Shown here: positions 1 to 8,294 of the stretch, piece by piece
Layout: every line of letters begins with the position of its first letter
Numbering within the stretch: the first letter of the stretch is position 1
DNA from: Alphaproteobacteria bacterium
GTDB taxonomy: Bacteria; Pseudomonadota; Alphaproteobacteria; Oceanibaculales; Oceanibaculaceae
Direction: 5' to 3'
Length of the DNA: 64,000 bases
Assembly: GCA_018823745.1 (NCBI GenBank)
Contig: JAHJHR010000012.1
Location: forward strand, 496,001-560,000
Notes under the pieces: model-generated
Database searches by the model: none
What the model was told of the DNA's origin: nothing
Seen by the model: the letters and a program-made list of their open reading frames with translations, nothing else
Made by a program: the position numbers and the translations under genes

Positions 1-68
1 TACGGGGTGAGCGTCGCGTCGAAATAGAGCCGGCGCGGCGTGCCCTCGGGCTGAATCGCGGCATCCAT
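1..68 (-). CDS. DUF2244 family membrane protein, N-terminal fragment
   Basis: This is the first 22 codons of a gene transcribed leftwards and cut by the window edge. The peptide begins MDAAIQPEGTPRRLYFDATL and then reads TP. The LYFDA-x-L-TP pattern resembles the start of DUF2244 membrane proteins, which in alphaproteobacteria often lie beside nth; the function of that family is unknown. It is divergent from nth across an 89-base gap. No strong ribosome binding site is visible ahead of the ATG. The call rests on a very short peptide plus context, so it is tentative. Confidence 0.45.
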   Translation of the reverse strand, partial: MDAAIQPEGTPRRLYFDATLTP

Positions 69-157
69 GATGGATAAGAAATAGGCCGCCCCAGCGGCCT
101 CGTAAAGCCCTGCATAATCGCCTTGGCCCGGCCCCGGCTTCGGGCTAGAACCGGGGC

Positions 158-814
158 ATGGCGCGCATGACCAAAGCGGAAATCGAGGGCTTCTTCGCCC
201 GGCTCCAGGCTTCCAACCCGGAGCCGAAGGGCGAGCTGGATTACGTGAACCCCTTCACCTTGCTGGTCGCCGTGGTGCTGTCGGCGCAGGCGACCGATGT
301 CTCGGTGAACAAGGCGACGGCGCGGCTGTTCCCCATCGCCGATACGCCGGAGAAGATGTATGCGCTGGGCGTCGAAGGGCTGACGCCGCACATCAAGACC
401 ATCGGCCTGTATAATGCCAAGGCGAAGAATGTGATCGAGCTGTGCCGCCTGCTGATCGAGCGGCATGGCAGCCAGGTGCCTCAGGACCGCGAGACGCTGC
501 AAAGCCTGCCCGGCGTCGGCCGCAAGACCGCCAATGTGGTGCTGAACATCGCCTTCGGCCAACCGACCATCGCGGTCGATACGCATCTGTTCCGGCTCGG
601 CAACCGCACCGGCCTCGCCCCCGGCAAGACGCCGCTGGCGGTGGAATTGCTGCTGGAGAAGCGGATACCCAAAGCCTATCTGCAGCATGCGCATCACTGG
701 CTGATCCTGCATGGCCGCTATATCTGCAAGGCCCGCAAGCCGGATTGCTGGCGCTGCGTCGTCGCCGGGATGTGCAAGTTCAAGGACAAGACGCCGGACC
801 CTGTCTCCCCTTAG
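158..814 (+). CDS. nth: Endonuclease III (DNA glycosylase/AP lyase)
   Basis: Bifunctional base-excision repair enzyme that removes oxidised pyrimidines from DNA and nicks the abasic site. The 218-residue protein has the family length. The helix-hairpin-helix LPGVGRKTANVV is at about residues 117-128, with catalytic Lys123 inside it and catalytic Asp141 in VDTH. Four cysteines at 190, 197, 200 and 206 (C-x6-C-x2-C-x5-C) would bind the [4Fe-4S] cluster. The first ATG is used; an in-frame ATG three codons later is a possible alternative. Its stop codon abuts the stop of the convergent lysE-type gene with no base between. No truncation is seen. Confidence 0.96.
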   Translation: MARMTKAEIEGFFARLQASNPEPKGELDYVNPFTLLVAVVLSAQATDVSVNKATARLFPIADTPEKMYALGVEGLTPHIKTIGLYNAKAKNVIELCRLLIERHGSQVPQDRETLQSLPGVGRKTANVVLNIAFGQPTIAVDTHLFRLGNRTGLAPGKTPLAVELLLEKRIPKAYLQHAHHWLILHGRYICKARKPDCWRCVVAGMCKFKDKTPDPVSP

Positions 815-1456
815 TCAGGGCCGGCGCAGCAGGGCGACCCCAGCGGCACTGAGTGCATTCAGCGCGAAGCCGATGAACATCAGCCCGGTCACCCGCACGA
901 TCCAGATGTCGTAGCGGCGGTAGAGCCGGCGCACCCCGCCCAGACCGACCGCCCAGACCAGGATGATGTCGCCCAGCACGAAGCCGCACATCGCAGCCAG
1001 CATCAGCAGCGGCAGCGCCTCCCAGTCCAGCGCCGTGCCGTAATTGGCCAGCAGGGCGGCGAACATCGCCAGCGCCACCGGATAGCCCTTGGGGTTGGTC
1101 AGGCCGAAGATCATCCCCCGGCGCAGCGGATGGCGGACGATGATGTTCAGCAGCCCCGACCCGCCGCGCCGCACCAGCAGCGCCCGCAGGCCCAGATAGA
1201 AGAGGTAGAGGCCGCACGCCAGTCCCAGCAGGTCGAAGACCAGGGGATCGATCACCCGCGCCCCGATGATCGCCAGCAGCGCCAGGAAGGACCAGAGAAG
1301 ATCGCCGATCAGATGCCCGGCCAGGAAGGCCGCACCGGCACGGCGCCCCTGTTCAGCGCCGATGCCCAGCAGGGCCAGGAAGGCCGGACCGGGCGTGATG
1401 ATGTAGAGCAGGGCCGCGGCCAGGGCGGCGATCAGCATTGCCGGCTCAAGGGCCAT
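815..1456 (-). CDS. LysE/RhtB family amino-acid exporter
   Basis: Predicted inner-membrane exporter of amino acids or related small metabolites. The 213 residues form about six hydrophobic segments. The N-terminal ITPGPAFLALLGIGAEQGRRAG is the typical LysE/RhtB signature, and the LTNPKGYPVALAMFAAL stretch near residue 120 is the second conserved motif (NPK in a membrane helix). The substrate cannot be inferred from the sequence. The gene is convergent with nth and lies 9 bases downstream of the start side of a lipoprotein gene transcribed in the same direction, so the two may be co-transcribed. Family assignment is firm; the substrate is unknown. Confidence 0.87.
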   Translation of the reverse strand: MALEPAMLIAALAAALLYIITPGPAFLALLGIGAEQGRRAGAAFLAGHLIGDLLWSFLALLAIIGARVIDPLVFDLLGLACGLYLFYLGLRALLVRRGGSGLLNIIVRHPLRRGMIFGLTNPKGYPVALAMFAALLANYGTALDWEALPLLMLAAMCGFVLGDIILVWAVGLGGVRRLYRRYDIWIVRVTGLMFIGFALNALSAAGVALLRRP

Positions 1457-1465
1457 GGTGGCCGG

Positions 1466-2020
1466 TCAGCTCTTGCCGAATCCGGCCGTCCGGCTGGTGG
1501 CCAGGCCGCTCAGGCAGGGCGCCATCGCCATGGCCGACAGGCTGCGCGGGTCGCGGCTTTCGGCATAGACCACGCGCAGATCGTTCTTGTCCGGGTAGAG
1601 GAAGATGTCGAGAACGCAGCGCCCATCGGCATATTGCCAAATCCGTGCCGGGGCTTCGCGCCGTTCATAGCGCGGCTTGCCCAGCAATACGCTGACCTCG
1701 TCCGAACTCAGGCCCAGCAGGCTGGGGGCCGGCACCGACATATCGGCCGGCGGCAGGCTGGAAGCCGGCGGGACCATCAGCGCCACCGCCATGGCCGGCG
1801 AGGTGAAGGTTGACAGCGACGGGGTTGACTGGCCGGCGGCAGAGGGCGCCGGTGAGGCCTCCATCTGGCTGGCGACGATTGGTGCTTCCCCCGGCACGCC
1901 ACCAGTCCCGGTGGCTGTACAGGCACCCAATCCACCCCCCAGCAACAGTGTCAGCAGCAGGGCCCGGCAGAAACTTCCACCGCGCCTTGTACTCTCTGTG
2001 CGTGCGACTGCCCCACCCAT
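1466..2020 (-). CDS. Putative lipoprotein with BamE/SmpA-like C-terminal domain
   Basis: Hypothetical 184-residue envelope protein. Residues 15-34 form a hydrophobic signal ending in a lipobox (LGAC), so it is probably lipidated at Cys34. A Pro/Ser/Ala-rich linker follows to about residue 95. The C-terminal part contains LLGLSSDEVSVLLGKPRYER and then RIWQYADGRCVLDIFLYPD, which resembles the small alpha/beta domain of BamE-like proteins. A role in outer-membrane maintenance is inferred only. It lies directly upstream of the LysE-type gene on the same strand and downstream of the bactofilin gene. No better family name is recognised. Confidence 0.7.
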   Translation of the reverse strand: MGGAVARTESTRRGGSFCRALLLTLLLGGGLGACTATGTGGVPGEAPIVASQMEASPAPSAAGQSTPSLSTFTSPAMAVALMVPPASSLPPADMSVPAPSLLGLSSDEVSVLLGKPRYERREAPARIWQYADGRCVLDIFLYPDKNDLRVVYAESRDPRSLSAMAMAPCLSGLATSRTAGFGKS

Positions 2021-2063
2021 GTCGCGTTACTTCCTCAAAAACATCGTCCGCAAAGAATCCGGC

Positions 2064-2696
2064 TTATGCCGCGCCATCAATCGTCTGTTCAGAATCGCTC
2101 TTCAGCGAGGCAAGGGATTTGATATCGCCATTGATCTCGCCGCCCACCTCGATCTCGATCTGGCCATAGCGGACCTCACCGTCGATCCGCCCGCCATTGC
2201 GCACCGTCAGCCGGCCGCGCACCGTGATATTGCCCTCGAACCGGCCGCTGATATCGGCCTCCTCGATCTCGGCGCTGCCCTTGAAGATTCCGGAAGCGGC
2301 AATCTCGATGGCCTGGCAATTCTGCAGCTTGGCATCGACCCGGCCTTCGACCACCAGGGTCTCGCAGGCCGTGATATCGCCGCTCAGCACGATTTCGCGC
2401 CCGACGATCAGACGGCGGCTCTCGGCGCTGCGCATGGCGACGCTGCCGGCGCCCTCGCTGCTGCGGCGCGTGCTGCTGTGAATATCCAGATTCCGGCGCG
2501 GCAATTCCGGCACGAAGGAGGGTGAGGGCGGTTTGGTCGTCGACATGATGATTCCCCGAGCTGCCGTTCTGTCCGCTTGCGTATTGGTCGCCGCCGTCTG
2601 GCTGGCCGCTTCGGTTTCTGCCGCACCGCCGAAACCGATTTTCCCCTCGGTGTCGGTGGCGATTACTTTGGAAGAAACTTTTTTGCGCCCAAACAT
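2064..2696 (-). CDS. Bactofilin (polymer-forming cytoskeletal protein)
   Basis: Cytoskeletal protein of the bactofilin (DUF583) family, which polymerises into filaments or membrane-associated sheets and recruits cell-wall enzymes. The 210-residue protein has a disordered N-terminal region (about 1-90), then a repetitive beta-helix core of short G/V/I-rich rungs from about 93 to 195 (LIVGREIVLSGDI, LVVEGRVDAKL, IEIAASGIFKGSAEI, ISGRFEGNITVRGRLTV). The MFGRKK start is common in the family. The upstream leader is AT-rich with only a weak ribosome binding site. No peptidoglycan hydrolase gene is adjacent, unlike many bactofilin loci. Confidence 0.9.
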   Translation of the reverse strand: MFGRKKVSSKVIATDTEGKIGFGGAAETEAASQTAATNTQADRTAARGIIMSTTKPPSPSFVPELPRRNLDIHSSTRRSSEGAGSVAMRSAESRRLIVGREIVLSGDITACETLVVEGRVDAKLQNCQAIEIAASGIFKGSAEIEEADISGRFEGNITVRGRLTVRNGGRIDGEVRYGQIEIEVGGEINGDIKSLASLKSDSEQTIDGAA

Positions 2697-2758
2697 GTAA
2701 ATATTTTCTTAATTCCGAAGGCGGGAACGCACGAAGCCAGACTGTTATGGCTGCGAAA

Positions 2759-3466
2759 TTATGCCGGAATTCCTTTGCGCCGCAAGCCCTGGAATAGATG
2801 AACCATGGTTGCCGTCGCAAATACCGGCACAAAAAGATTCACCAGCGGCACGGTCATAAGGAAAGCGATCACCGCGCCGAAGCCTAGCAAACGCCCGCGA
2901 TAGGCCCGGCGCATCGACACAATCTCCGCCTTATCGACGCGCCGGATCGCGACCATGTCAAAATATTCGCGGCTGATAAGATAACCGTTCAGAAAGTAAA
3001 ACAGCACGAGATTGACGGCCGGCAGCAAAAGATAGACCGGCAATGCAATCAGGTTCAGCAGGATGGACAGCGCCAGGAAGCGCGCTGCAACCGCGAAAGC
3101 TTCAAGCATTGGCTGGCGCCGCGCCGCCGGCAGCGCCGGATAGTCGCGCTGCTCGATCGCATCGGCGGCGTCATCCAGAAACAGCCCCATCACCGCCGTC
3201 GCCACGGCCGGAAACAGCAGCCATGTCAGCACCAGGACGGCCAGCCCGCCCAGAATATCGACCAACAGGCGGAAGGTCCATGCCACCGGCTCGCCGATTG
3301 TCGCCGGCAGCCCGACATCATCGGGGCCAAAGCCCGACAGCGACCAGTTCACCAGGATAAACAGCCCGACAAACACCGACAGGGCGACCAGCACGCCGCG
3401 CCACACGATGCCCCGCAAACGCGGGTCGGAAAGCTGCTGCAGGGCTTTGGTGAAGGCGGCGAACAT
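2759..3466 (-). CDS. EI24/CysZ-like membrane protein
   Basis: Integral membrane protein of 235 residues in the EI24 domain family, which includes the sulfate transporter CysZ. Four to six hydrophobic segments are visible (about residues 25-45, 75-100, 130-165 and 195-220). The sequence FLNGYLISREYFDMVAIRR near residue 160 is the conserved family block. I chose the ATG at 3466, which has AAGGG eight bases upstream, over a TTG six codons earlier. The gene is divergent from the adenosine kinase gene. A transport role is inferred from CysZ; no sulfur-assimilation genes are nearby, so the substrate is open. Confidence 0.75.
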   Translation of the reverse strand: MFAAFTKALQQLSDPRLRGIVWRGVLVALSVFVGLFILVNWSLSGFGPDDVGLPATIGEPVAWTFRLLVDILGGLAVLVLTWLLFPAVATAVMGLFLDDAADAIEQRDYPALPAARRQPMLEAFAVAARFLALSILLNLIALPVYLLLPAVNLVLFYFLNGYLISREYFDMVAIRRVDKAEIVSMRRAYRGRLLGFGAVIAFLMTVPLVNLFVPVFATATMVHLFQGLRRKGIPA

Positions 3467-3605
3467 GGGGGATACCCTTGGCAATTGTTAGGAAAAGAAC
3501 ATTTGGCATGCCGCAGGTGCACAAACAATGGTGCGGCGGCTTGTTGCCGGCTCGCCGCCCGGTATACTGCTGGCCGATTGCAGAGCGGGGGAACAGGAAA
3601 CATCC

Positions 3606-4604
3606 ATGACGGAAAAGCAGTTTGACGTGCTGGGCATCGGCAATGCGATTGTCGATGTGCTGAGCCGGGCGGAGGAATCCTTCCTGGTCGAGCAGCGGCT
3701 GGACAAGGGCGCCATGCGCCTGATCGAGGCCGGCGAGGCGGAACGCCTGTACGGGCTGATGGGGCCGGGGATCGAGATGTCCGGCGGCTCGGCCGGCAAT
3801 ACGCTGCATGGCATCGCCTCTCTGGGCGGCAAGGCGGCCTTTATCGGCAAGGTGCGGGACGACACGCTGGGCCAGATCTTCCGCCATGACATGCAGGCTG
3901 CCGGCGTGCATTTCACCAGCCAGCCGGCAACCGATGGCCCGCCGACGGCGCGCTGCCTGATCCTGGTGACGCCGGATGGCCAGCGCACCATGAACACCTA
4001 TCTCGGCGCCTGCGTCGAGCTGACGCCCGAAGATGTCGACCCGGTGCTGGTCGCCGCCAGCGCCTTCACCTATCTCGAAGGCTATCTGTGGGACCCGCCC
4101 CAGGCCAAGGCCGCCTTCCTGAAGGCCGCCAACACCGCGCATGAGGCCGGCCGCAAGGTTGCCCTGTCGCTGTCCGATTCCTTCTGCGTCGAACGGCATC
4201 GCCGGGAATTCCGCGCGCTGGTGGAAAAGCATGTCGATGTGCTGTTCGCCAATGAGGACGAGATCAAGTCGCTGTTCGAGGTCTCCAGCTTCGATGATGC
4301 GCTGCAGGCGATTCGCGGCCAGGTCGAGATCGCCGCACTGACCCGCAGCGAAAAGGGCGCGGTCATCGTCGCCGGGCCGGAGGTGCATGTCATCGACGCC
4401 GAGCCGGTCGACAAGCTGGTCGACACCACTGGGGCCGGCGATCTCTATGCCAGCGGTTTCCTCTATGGCCTCACCCGCGGCCTGCCGGTTGCGGTCTGCG
4501 GCACGCTGGGCGCCGTGGCGGCGGCTGAGATCATCAGCCATTTCGGTGCCCGGCCGGAGGTTTCGCTGGCCGAGCTGATCGCCGACAAGGTCCATTCCGG
4601 TTGA
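3606..4604 (+). CDS. PfkB-family carbohydrate kinase, probably adenosine kinase
   Basis: Cytoplasmic kinase that probably phosphorylates adenosine to AMP. The 332-residue protein shows the PfkB fold: an N-terminal GIGNAIVDV strand, MSGGSAGNTLHGIASLGGKAAFIGKV near residues 58-85 (substrate lid and glycine pair), and the C-terminal signature DTTGAGDLYASGFLYGL with catalytic Asp near residue 281. The length and MSGGSAGNT block match alphaproteobacterial adenosine kinases. The ATG at 3606 is preceded by AGGAAA and begins the conserved part. The stop overlaps the TTG start of the downstream transporter, so the two are probably translationally coupled. Other PfkB sugars remain possible. Confidence 0.83.
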   Translation: MTEKQFDVLGIGNAIVDVLSRAEESFLVEQRLDKGAMRLIEAGEAERLYGLMGPGIEMSGGSAGNTLHGIASLGGKAAFIGKVRDDTLGQIFRHDMQAAGVHFTSQPATDGPPTARCLILVTPDGQRTMNTYLGACVELTPEDVDPVLVAASAFTYLEGYLWDPPQAKAAFLKAANTAHEAGRKVALSLSDSFCVERHRREFRALVEKHVDVLFANEDEIKSLFEVSSFDDALQAIRGQVEIAALTRSEKGAVIVAGPEVHVIDAEPVDKLVDTTGAGDLYASGFLYGLTRGLPVAVCGTLGAVAAAEIISHFGARPEVSLAELIADKVHSG

Positions 4605-5974
4605 CCGACACCCCGCCATCCCGCCGGCACCGACTTGGCGGCTGGATTGCGGATTTCGGCATCTACGCTGAACGGCCGGTGCTGGCGCAGCTGTTTCTCG
4701 GCTTCGCCAGCGGCCTGCCGCTGCTGCTGACACTCTCCACGCTGACCGTCTGGCTGGCCGAATCCGGCGTGTCGAAGACCGCCATCGGCCTGTTTGCGCT
4801 GGTCGGCGCGCCCTATACCTTCAAATTCCTGTGGGCGCCGCTGATCGACCGGTTGCCGCTGCCGCCCTTCACCAGCCTGCTGGGCCGGCGGCGCGGCTGG
4901 ATGGTCGCCACGCAGCTTGGCCTGGTCGCCTCCCTGCTCGGGCTGGGGGCCAGCGATCCGACGGTGGATGCCGGCCGCACCGCGTTGTTTGCCGTGCTGG
5001 TCGCCTTCTTCTCCGCCAGCCAGGACATCGTCATCGATGCCTATCGCGTGGAAAGCCTGAGTGCCCGGCAGCAGGGCGCCGGGGCCGGCATCCTGGTCTT
5101 CGGCTACCGCATGGCGATGCTGATTGCCGGGGCCGGGGCGCTCTATCTTGCCTCCTTTTATGGCTGGTTCGCGACCTATGCGATCATGAGCGGGCTGGTT
5201 CTGGTCGGCATGGCGACCATCCTGCTGAGCCCGGAACCCGCCCAGTCCGACGATCCGGACGAAAGGCAGCGCACCGACACGATGATCGCGGCGCGCGGCC
5301 TGACCGGCCGGCGGGCGGCACTGGCCGGCTGGCTGTACCGCGCGGTGATCGCCCCCTTCGCCGATTTCATGCGCAGCGGCCACTGGGTCGTCATCCTGCT
5401 GTTCATCGTGCTGTATAAATTCGGCGATGCCCTGGCCGGGGTGATGGCCAACCCGTTCTATATCGAGATGGGGTTCTCGAAGATCGAGATTGCGAATATC
5501 TCGAAGCTGTTCGGCCTGGTCGCCACGCTGGCCGGCGGGCTGCTGGGCGGCATCATGGTGGCCCGGCTGGGCCTGCTGAAAAGCCTGCTGGTCTGCGGCT
5601 TTCTGCAGATGGCCTCGAACCTGATGTTCGCGGTGCAGGCGATGGCCGGTTACGATCTGGCGCTGCTGACCGTAACCATCGGGCTGGAGAATTTCACCGG
5701 CGGCATGGGCACGGCGGCCTTCGTCGCCTATCTGTCCAGCCTGTGCAATGTCGCCTATACGGCCACGCAATATGCGCTGCTCAGCTCCTTCATGGCGTTT
5801 GCGCGGACCATCCTGGCCTCCTCGGGCGGGTGGATCGCCGATCATGTCGACTGGGTCAGTTTCTTCCTGATTTCCACCGCCGCCGCCGTGCCGGGGCTGC
5901 TCGTCCTGGTCTGGATGATGCGTGTTTTGCCGCCCCCGATGCCCCGCGCCACAGCGCCAGGCATCGCCGAATAG
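4601..5974 (+). CDS. AmpG-like major facilitator permease
   Basis: Inner-membrane MFS transporter of 457 residues with about 12 hydrophobic segments, resembling AmpG, the importer of anhydro-muropeptides for cell-wall recycling. The supporting parts are GFASGLPLLLTLSTLTVWLAESG near residues 35-57, FKFLWAPLIDR at about 76, and SASQDIVIDAYRVE at about 140, all strongly conserved in AmpG-like proteins. It begins with TTG inside the stop region of the upstream kinase gene (TTGA overlap), indicating coupling. The muropeptide substrate is inferred from similarity. No AmpR or beta-lactamase gene is nearby. Confidence 0.82.
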   Translation: MTDTPPSRRHRLGGWIADFGIYAERPVLAQLFLGFASGLPLLLTLSTLTVWLAESGVSKTAIGLFALVGAPYTFKFLWAPLIDRLPLPPFTSLLGRRRGWMVATQLGLVASLLGLGASDPTVDAGRTALFAVLVAFFSASQDIVIDAYRVESLSARQQGAGAGILVFGYRMAMLIAGAGALYLASFYGWFATYAIMSGLVLVGMATILLSPEPAQSDDPDERQRTDTMIAARGLTGRRAALAGWLYRAVIAPFADFMRSGHWVVILLFIVLYKFGDALAGVMANPFYIEMGFSKIEIANISKLFGLVATLAGGLLGGIMVARLGLLKSLLVCGFLQMASNLMFAVQAMAGYDLALLTVTIGLENFTGGMGTAAFVAYLSSLCNVAYTATQYALLSSFMAFARTILASSGGWIADHVDWVSFFLISTAAAVPGLLVLVWMMRVLPPPMPRATAPGIAE

Positions 5975-6082
5975 GGGTTTTCCGCGACTCTTTGTCCGGC
6001 GGATTGGCGAAATCGCGCTTTGCTGCGGCGCAACACATGCGTAGGATGCCGGCCACTTCCGCGCGCATTACAAGAGACTCAC

Positions 6083-6622
6083 ATGGACATCAGCAAGATT
6101 TCTATCGGCAAGAACCCGCCTTATGACGTGAACGTCATTGTCGAGATTCCGCTTGGCGGCGCGCCCGTGAAATATGAGGTGGACAAGGCGTCCGGCGCGA
6201 TGTTCGTCGACCGCTTCCTGCACACCGCCATGTATTACCCGGCCAATTACGGCTTCATCCCGCATACGCTGTCCGAGGATGGCGATCCGGTCGATGTGCT
6301 GGTGCTGGGCAATGTGCCGGTGGTGCCGGGCTCTGTCATGCGTTCGCGCCCGGTCGGCGTCATGCTGATGGAAGACGAGAAGGGCCCGGACGAGAAGATC
6401 CTGGCCGTGCCGGTCGACGACCTGCACCCCTACTACGGCAATATCGCCAGCTATCGCGATGTGCGCGAGGTGCTGCGTCAGCAGATCGAGCATTTCTTCA
6501 GCCATTACAAGGATCTGGAGCCCAATAAATGGGTCAAGGTCAATGGCTGGGCCGAGGCCGATGTGGCGCGCGAGATGATCCTGACCGCCATCGAGCGGGC
6601 CAAGGCCGAAGACAGCAAATAG
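6083..6622 (+). CDS. ppa: Inorganic pyrophosphatase (family I)
   Basis: Soluble enzyme that hydrolyses pyrophosphate to phosphate and so pulls biosynthetic reactions forward. The protein is 179 residues, typical of bacterial family I. The metal-binding signature [12 protein letters not shown] is at about residues 64-75, with further acidic ligands in [11 protein letters not shown] at about 107-117. The [17 protein letters not shown] region holds the conserved Lys and Glu. The start at 6083 gives the normal N-terminus [21 protein letters not shown] strong terminator follows 22 bases after the stop. Confidence 0.96.
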   Translation: MDISKISIGKNPPYDVNVIVEIPLGGAPVKYEVDKASGAMFVDRFLHTAMYYPANYGFIPHTLSEDGDPVDVLVLGNVPVVPGSVMRSRPVGVMLMEDEKGPDEKILAVPVDDLHPYYGNIASYRDVREVLRQQIEHFFSHYKDLEPNKWVKVNGWAEADVAREMILTAIERAKAEDSK

Positions 6623-6644
6623 ACGGCGATATCCGTCTTCATGG

Positions 6645-6671
6645 AAAAGGGGCGCTGATGCGCCCCTTTTT
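6645..6671. terminator. Bidirectional intrinsic terminator (ppa / phoB)
   Basis: A perfect seven-base-pair GC stem (GGGGCGC, loop TGAT, GCGCCCC) is flanked by AAAA on the left and TTTTT on the right. It can therefore end transcription from ppa rightwards and from phoB leftwards. Confidence 0.88.
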
Positions 6672-6691
6672 GTTGTTCTGCCGAGAGTGCC

Positions 6692-7402
6692 TCAGGCGTA
6701 TTGGCTGGCCATGGCGTCGAGGGCATAGCCGGCGGAGCGGACGGTGCGGATGGGATCATCCTCGTCGGTCTCGTTCATCGCCTTGCGCAGCCGGCGGATG
6801 TGGACGTCCACCGTGCGCGGCTCGACATAGACATCGGCACCCCAGACCGCATCGAGCAGCTGCTCGCGTGAGAAGACGCGGCCCTGATGCTCCAGGAAAT
6901 GGCGCAGCAGACGGAATTCCGTCGGCCCCAGATGCACGTCACGCTCGCCGCGCCGCACCTTGTGGGCCGCGATGTCCATGATGATATCGCCGCAACGCAG
7001 GGTCTCCGCATCGGCGGAGGGACGGGCACGGCGCATCACGGCGCGCACCCGGGCCAGCAGCTCGCTCGGGCTGAAGGGCTTGGTCACGTAATCATCGGCG
7101 CCGGCATTCAGGCCGCGAATCCGGTCACCCTCTTCACCGCGCGCCGTCAGCATGATGATCGGCAGGCCCCGCGTCTGGGGCGAACGGCGCAGCCGGCGGC
7201 AAACCTCGATGCCCGACAGTAGCGGCAGCATCCAGTCGAGAAGAATGAGATCGGGCTTGCGTTCGCTGGCGAGCAGAAGCGCCTCCTCACCATCCCGCGC
7301 CTCGATGACGCGGAACCCTTCGCGCTCGAGATTGTATTGCAGCAGCGTCAGGATCGCCGCCTCGTCTTCCACGATCAGGATCAGGGGCTTCATCGTCGTC
7401 AT
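6692..7402 (-). CDS. phoB: Phosphate regulon response regulator PhoB
   Basis: Transcription factor of the phosphate-starvation response. The 236-residue protein has an N-terminal receiver domain (about 5-120), with the acidic pocket VEDE, phospho-acceptor Asp56 in LDWMLP and Lys108 in VTKPFSP. A winged-helix DNA-binding domain follows (about 140-232), including LGPTEFRLLRHFLEHQGRVF and the recognition part RTVDVHIRRLRKAM. It starts 6 bases after the phoU stop and is the last gene of a phoR-phoU-phoB run. ATG at 7402 is used; an in-frame ATG three codons later is also possible. Confidence 0.95.
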   Translation of the reverse strand: MTTMKPLILIVEDEAAILTLLQYNLEREGFRVIEARDGEEALLLASERKPDLILLDWMLPLLSGIEVCRRLRRSPQTRGLPIIMLTARGEEGDRIRGLNAGADDYVTKPFSPSELLARVRAVMRRARPSADAETLRCGDIIMDIAAHKVRRGERDVHLGPTEFRLLRHFLEHQGRVFSREQLLDAVWGADVYVEPRTVDVHIRRLRKAMNETDEDDPIRTVRSAGYALDAMASQYA

Positions 7403-7408
7403 CGTCTT

Positions 7409-8146
7409 TTACTGGTTCCGCACAACGTGCTCGGACCCGTCGGGCTCGACCACGGTGAAGCTGCTGGTGTCGCCCTTCGGCCGCTCGGCCGTCAGCGGCC
7501 GGCCGGTGACCTGGTAATACAGCGTCTCGGCGATGTTGGTGGCGTGATCGCCGATCCGCTCGATGTTCTTCGCCATGAACAGCAGATGCGTGCAGGGCGA
7601 GATGTTGCGCGGGTCTTCCATCATGTAGGTCAGCATTTCGCGGAACAGGCTGGTGTACATCTCGTCCACCTCCTCGTCCCGGCGCCAGACCTGCAGGGCC
7701 TTTTCGGCATCCTGCTCGACATAGGCGTCCAGCATCTCCTTCAGGATCTGCTGCACCATGCGGCCCATGCGCGGAATACCGGCTGCGGGCCGGGCCGGCG
7801 GCATTTGGTTCAGGGCAATCGCGCGCTTCGAGATATTGGCGGCGTAATCGCCGATCCGCTCCAGATCGGAGGAAATCTTCAGGGCGCCGACGACGCGGCG
7901 CAGATCCTCGGCCATGGGCTGGCGCAGGGCCAGCATGCGCACGGTCAGCTCGTTGATCTCGTATTCCAGCGCATCGATGCGCGGATCATCCTTGATCACC
8001 CGCTCGGCCATGGTGCTGTCGCGCTTGGCCAGCGACTGGAGGCAATCCTGAACCTGCGTCTCGACCAGACCGCCCATCTGGGAGATCAGATTCTGCAAGC
8101 GCTTCAGCTCTTCATCGAAGGATTTCACACTGTGTTCGGCGGGCAT
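7409..8146 (-). CDS. phoU: Phosphate signalling accessory protein PhoU
   Basis: Negative modulator that links the phosphate transporter PstSCAB to the PhoR/PhoB pair. The 245 residues form two similar three-helix-bundle domains. The metal-binding E/DxxxD-type motifs appear in DPRIDALEYEINELTVRMLALRQP (about residues 51-75) and in the second domain in ARNISPCTHLLFMAKNIERIGDHATNIAE-like sequence near 185-213. The start at 8146 has AGAGGA upstream and begins the conserved N-terminus MPAEHSVKSFDEEL. No pst genes are present between it and phoR, which is unusual. Confidence 0.95.
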   Translation of the reverse strand: MPAEHSVKSFDEELKRLQNLISQMGGLVETQVQDCLQSLAKRDSTMAERVIKDDPRIDALEYEINELTVRMLALRQPMAEDLRRVVGALKISSDLERIGDYAANISKRAIALNQMPPARPAAGIPRMGRMVQQILKEMLDAYVEQDAEKALQVWRRDEEVDEMYTSLFREMLTYMMEDPRNISPCTHLLFMAKNIERIGDHATNIAETLYYQVTGRPLTAERPKGDTSSFTVVEPDGSEHVVRNQ

Positions 8147-8294
8147 TGGATATCCTCTGATCGATGGGCGGGACACCTCTGCCAGTGGCCCCGGGAAGAA
8201 CACGCTATCCATAGCCGGATTGCAGGGCATAAATACTACAAACACATGTCTGTTTTATTACATTCCCGCAGATAAATTGCCGCGGCGAAAAAGC
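8147..8294 (-). other. phoR-phoU intergenic region
   Basis: 148 bases without a gene, in the position where many alphaproteobacteria carry pstSCAB. It includes an AT-rich stretch at about 8225-8275 that could hold a promoter for phoU-phoB. I could not recognise a clear Pho box (two direct repeats related to CTGTCAT), and no remnant of a pst gene is visible. Confidence 0.4.

Noticed and set aside
8225..8275. Possible Pho box between phoR and phoU
   Set aside because: The stretch is AT-rich and contains ATGTAAT-like words, but the two spaced direct repeats of a Pho box are not evident.
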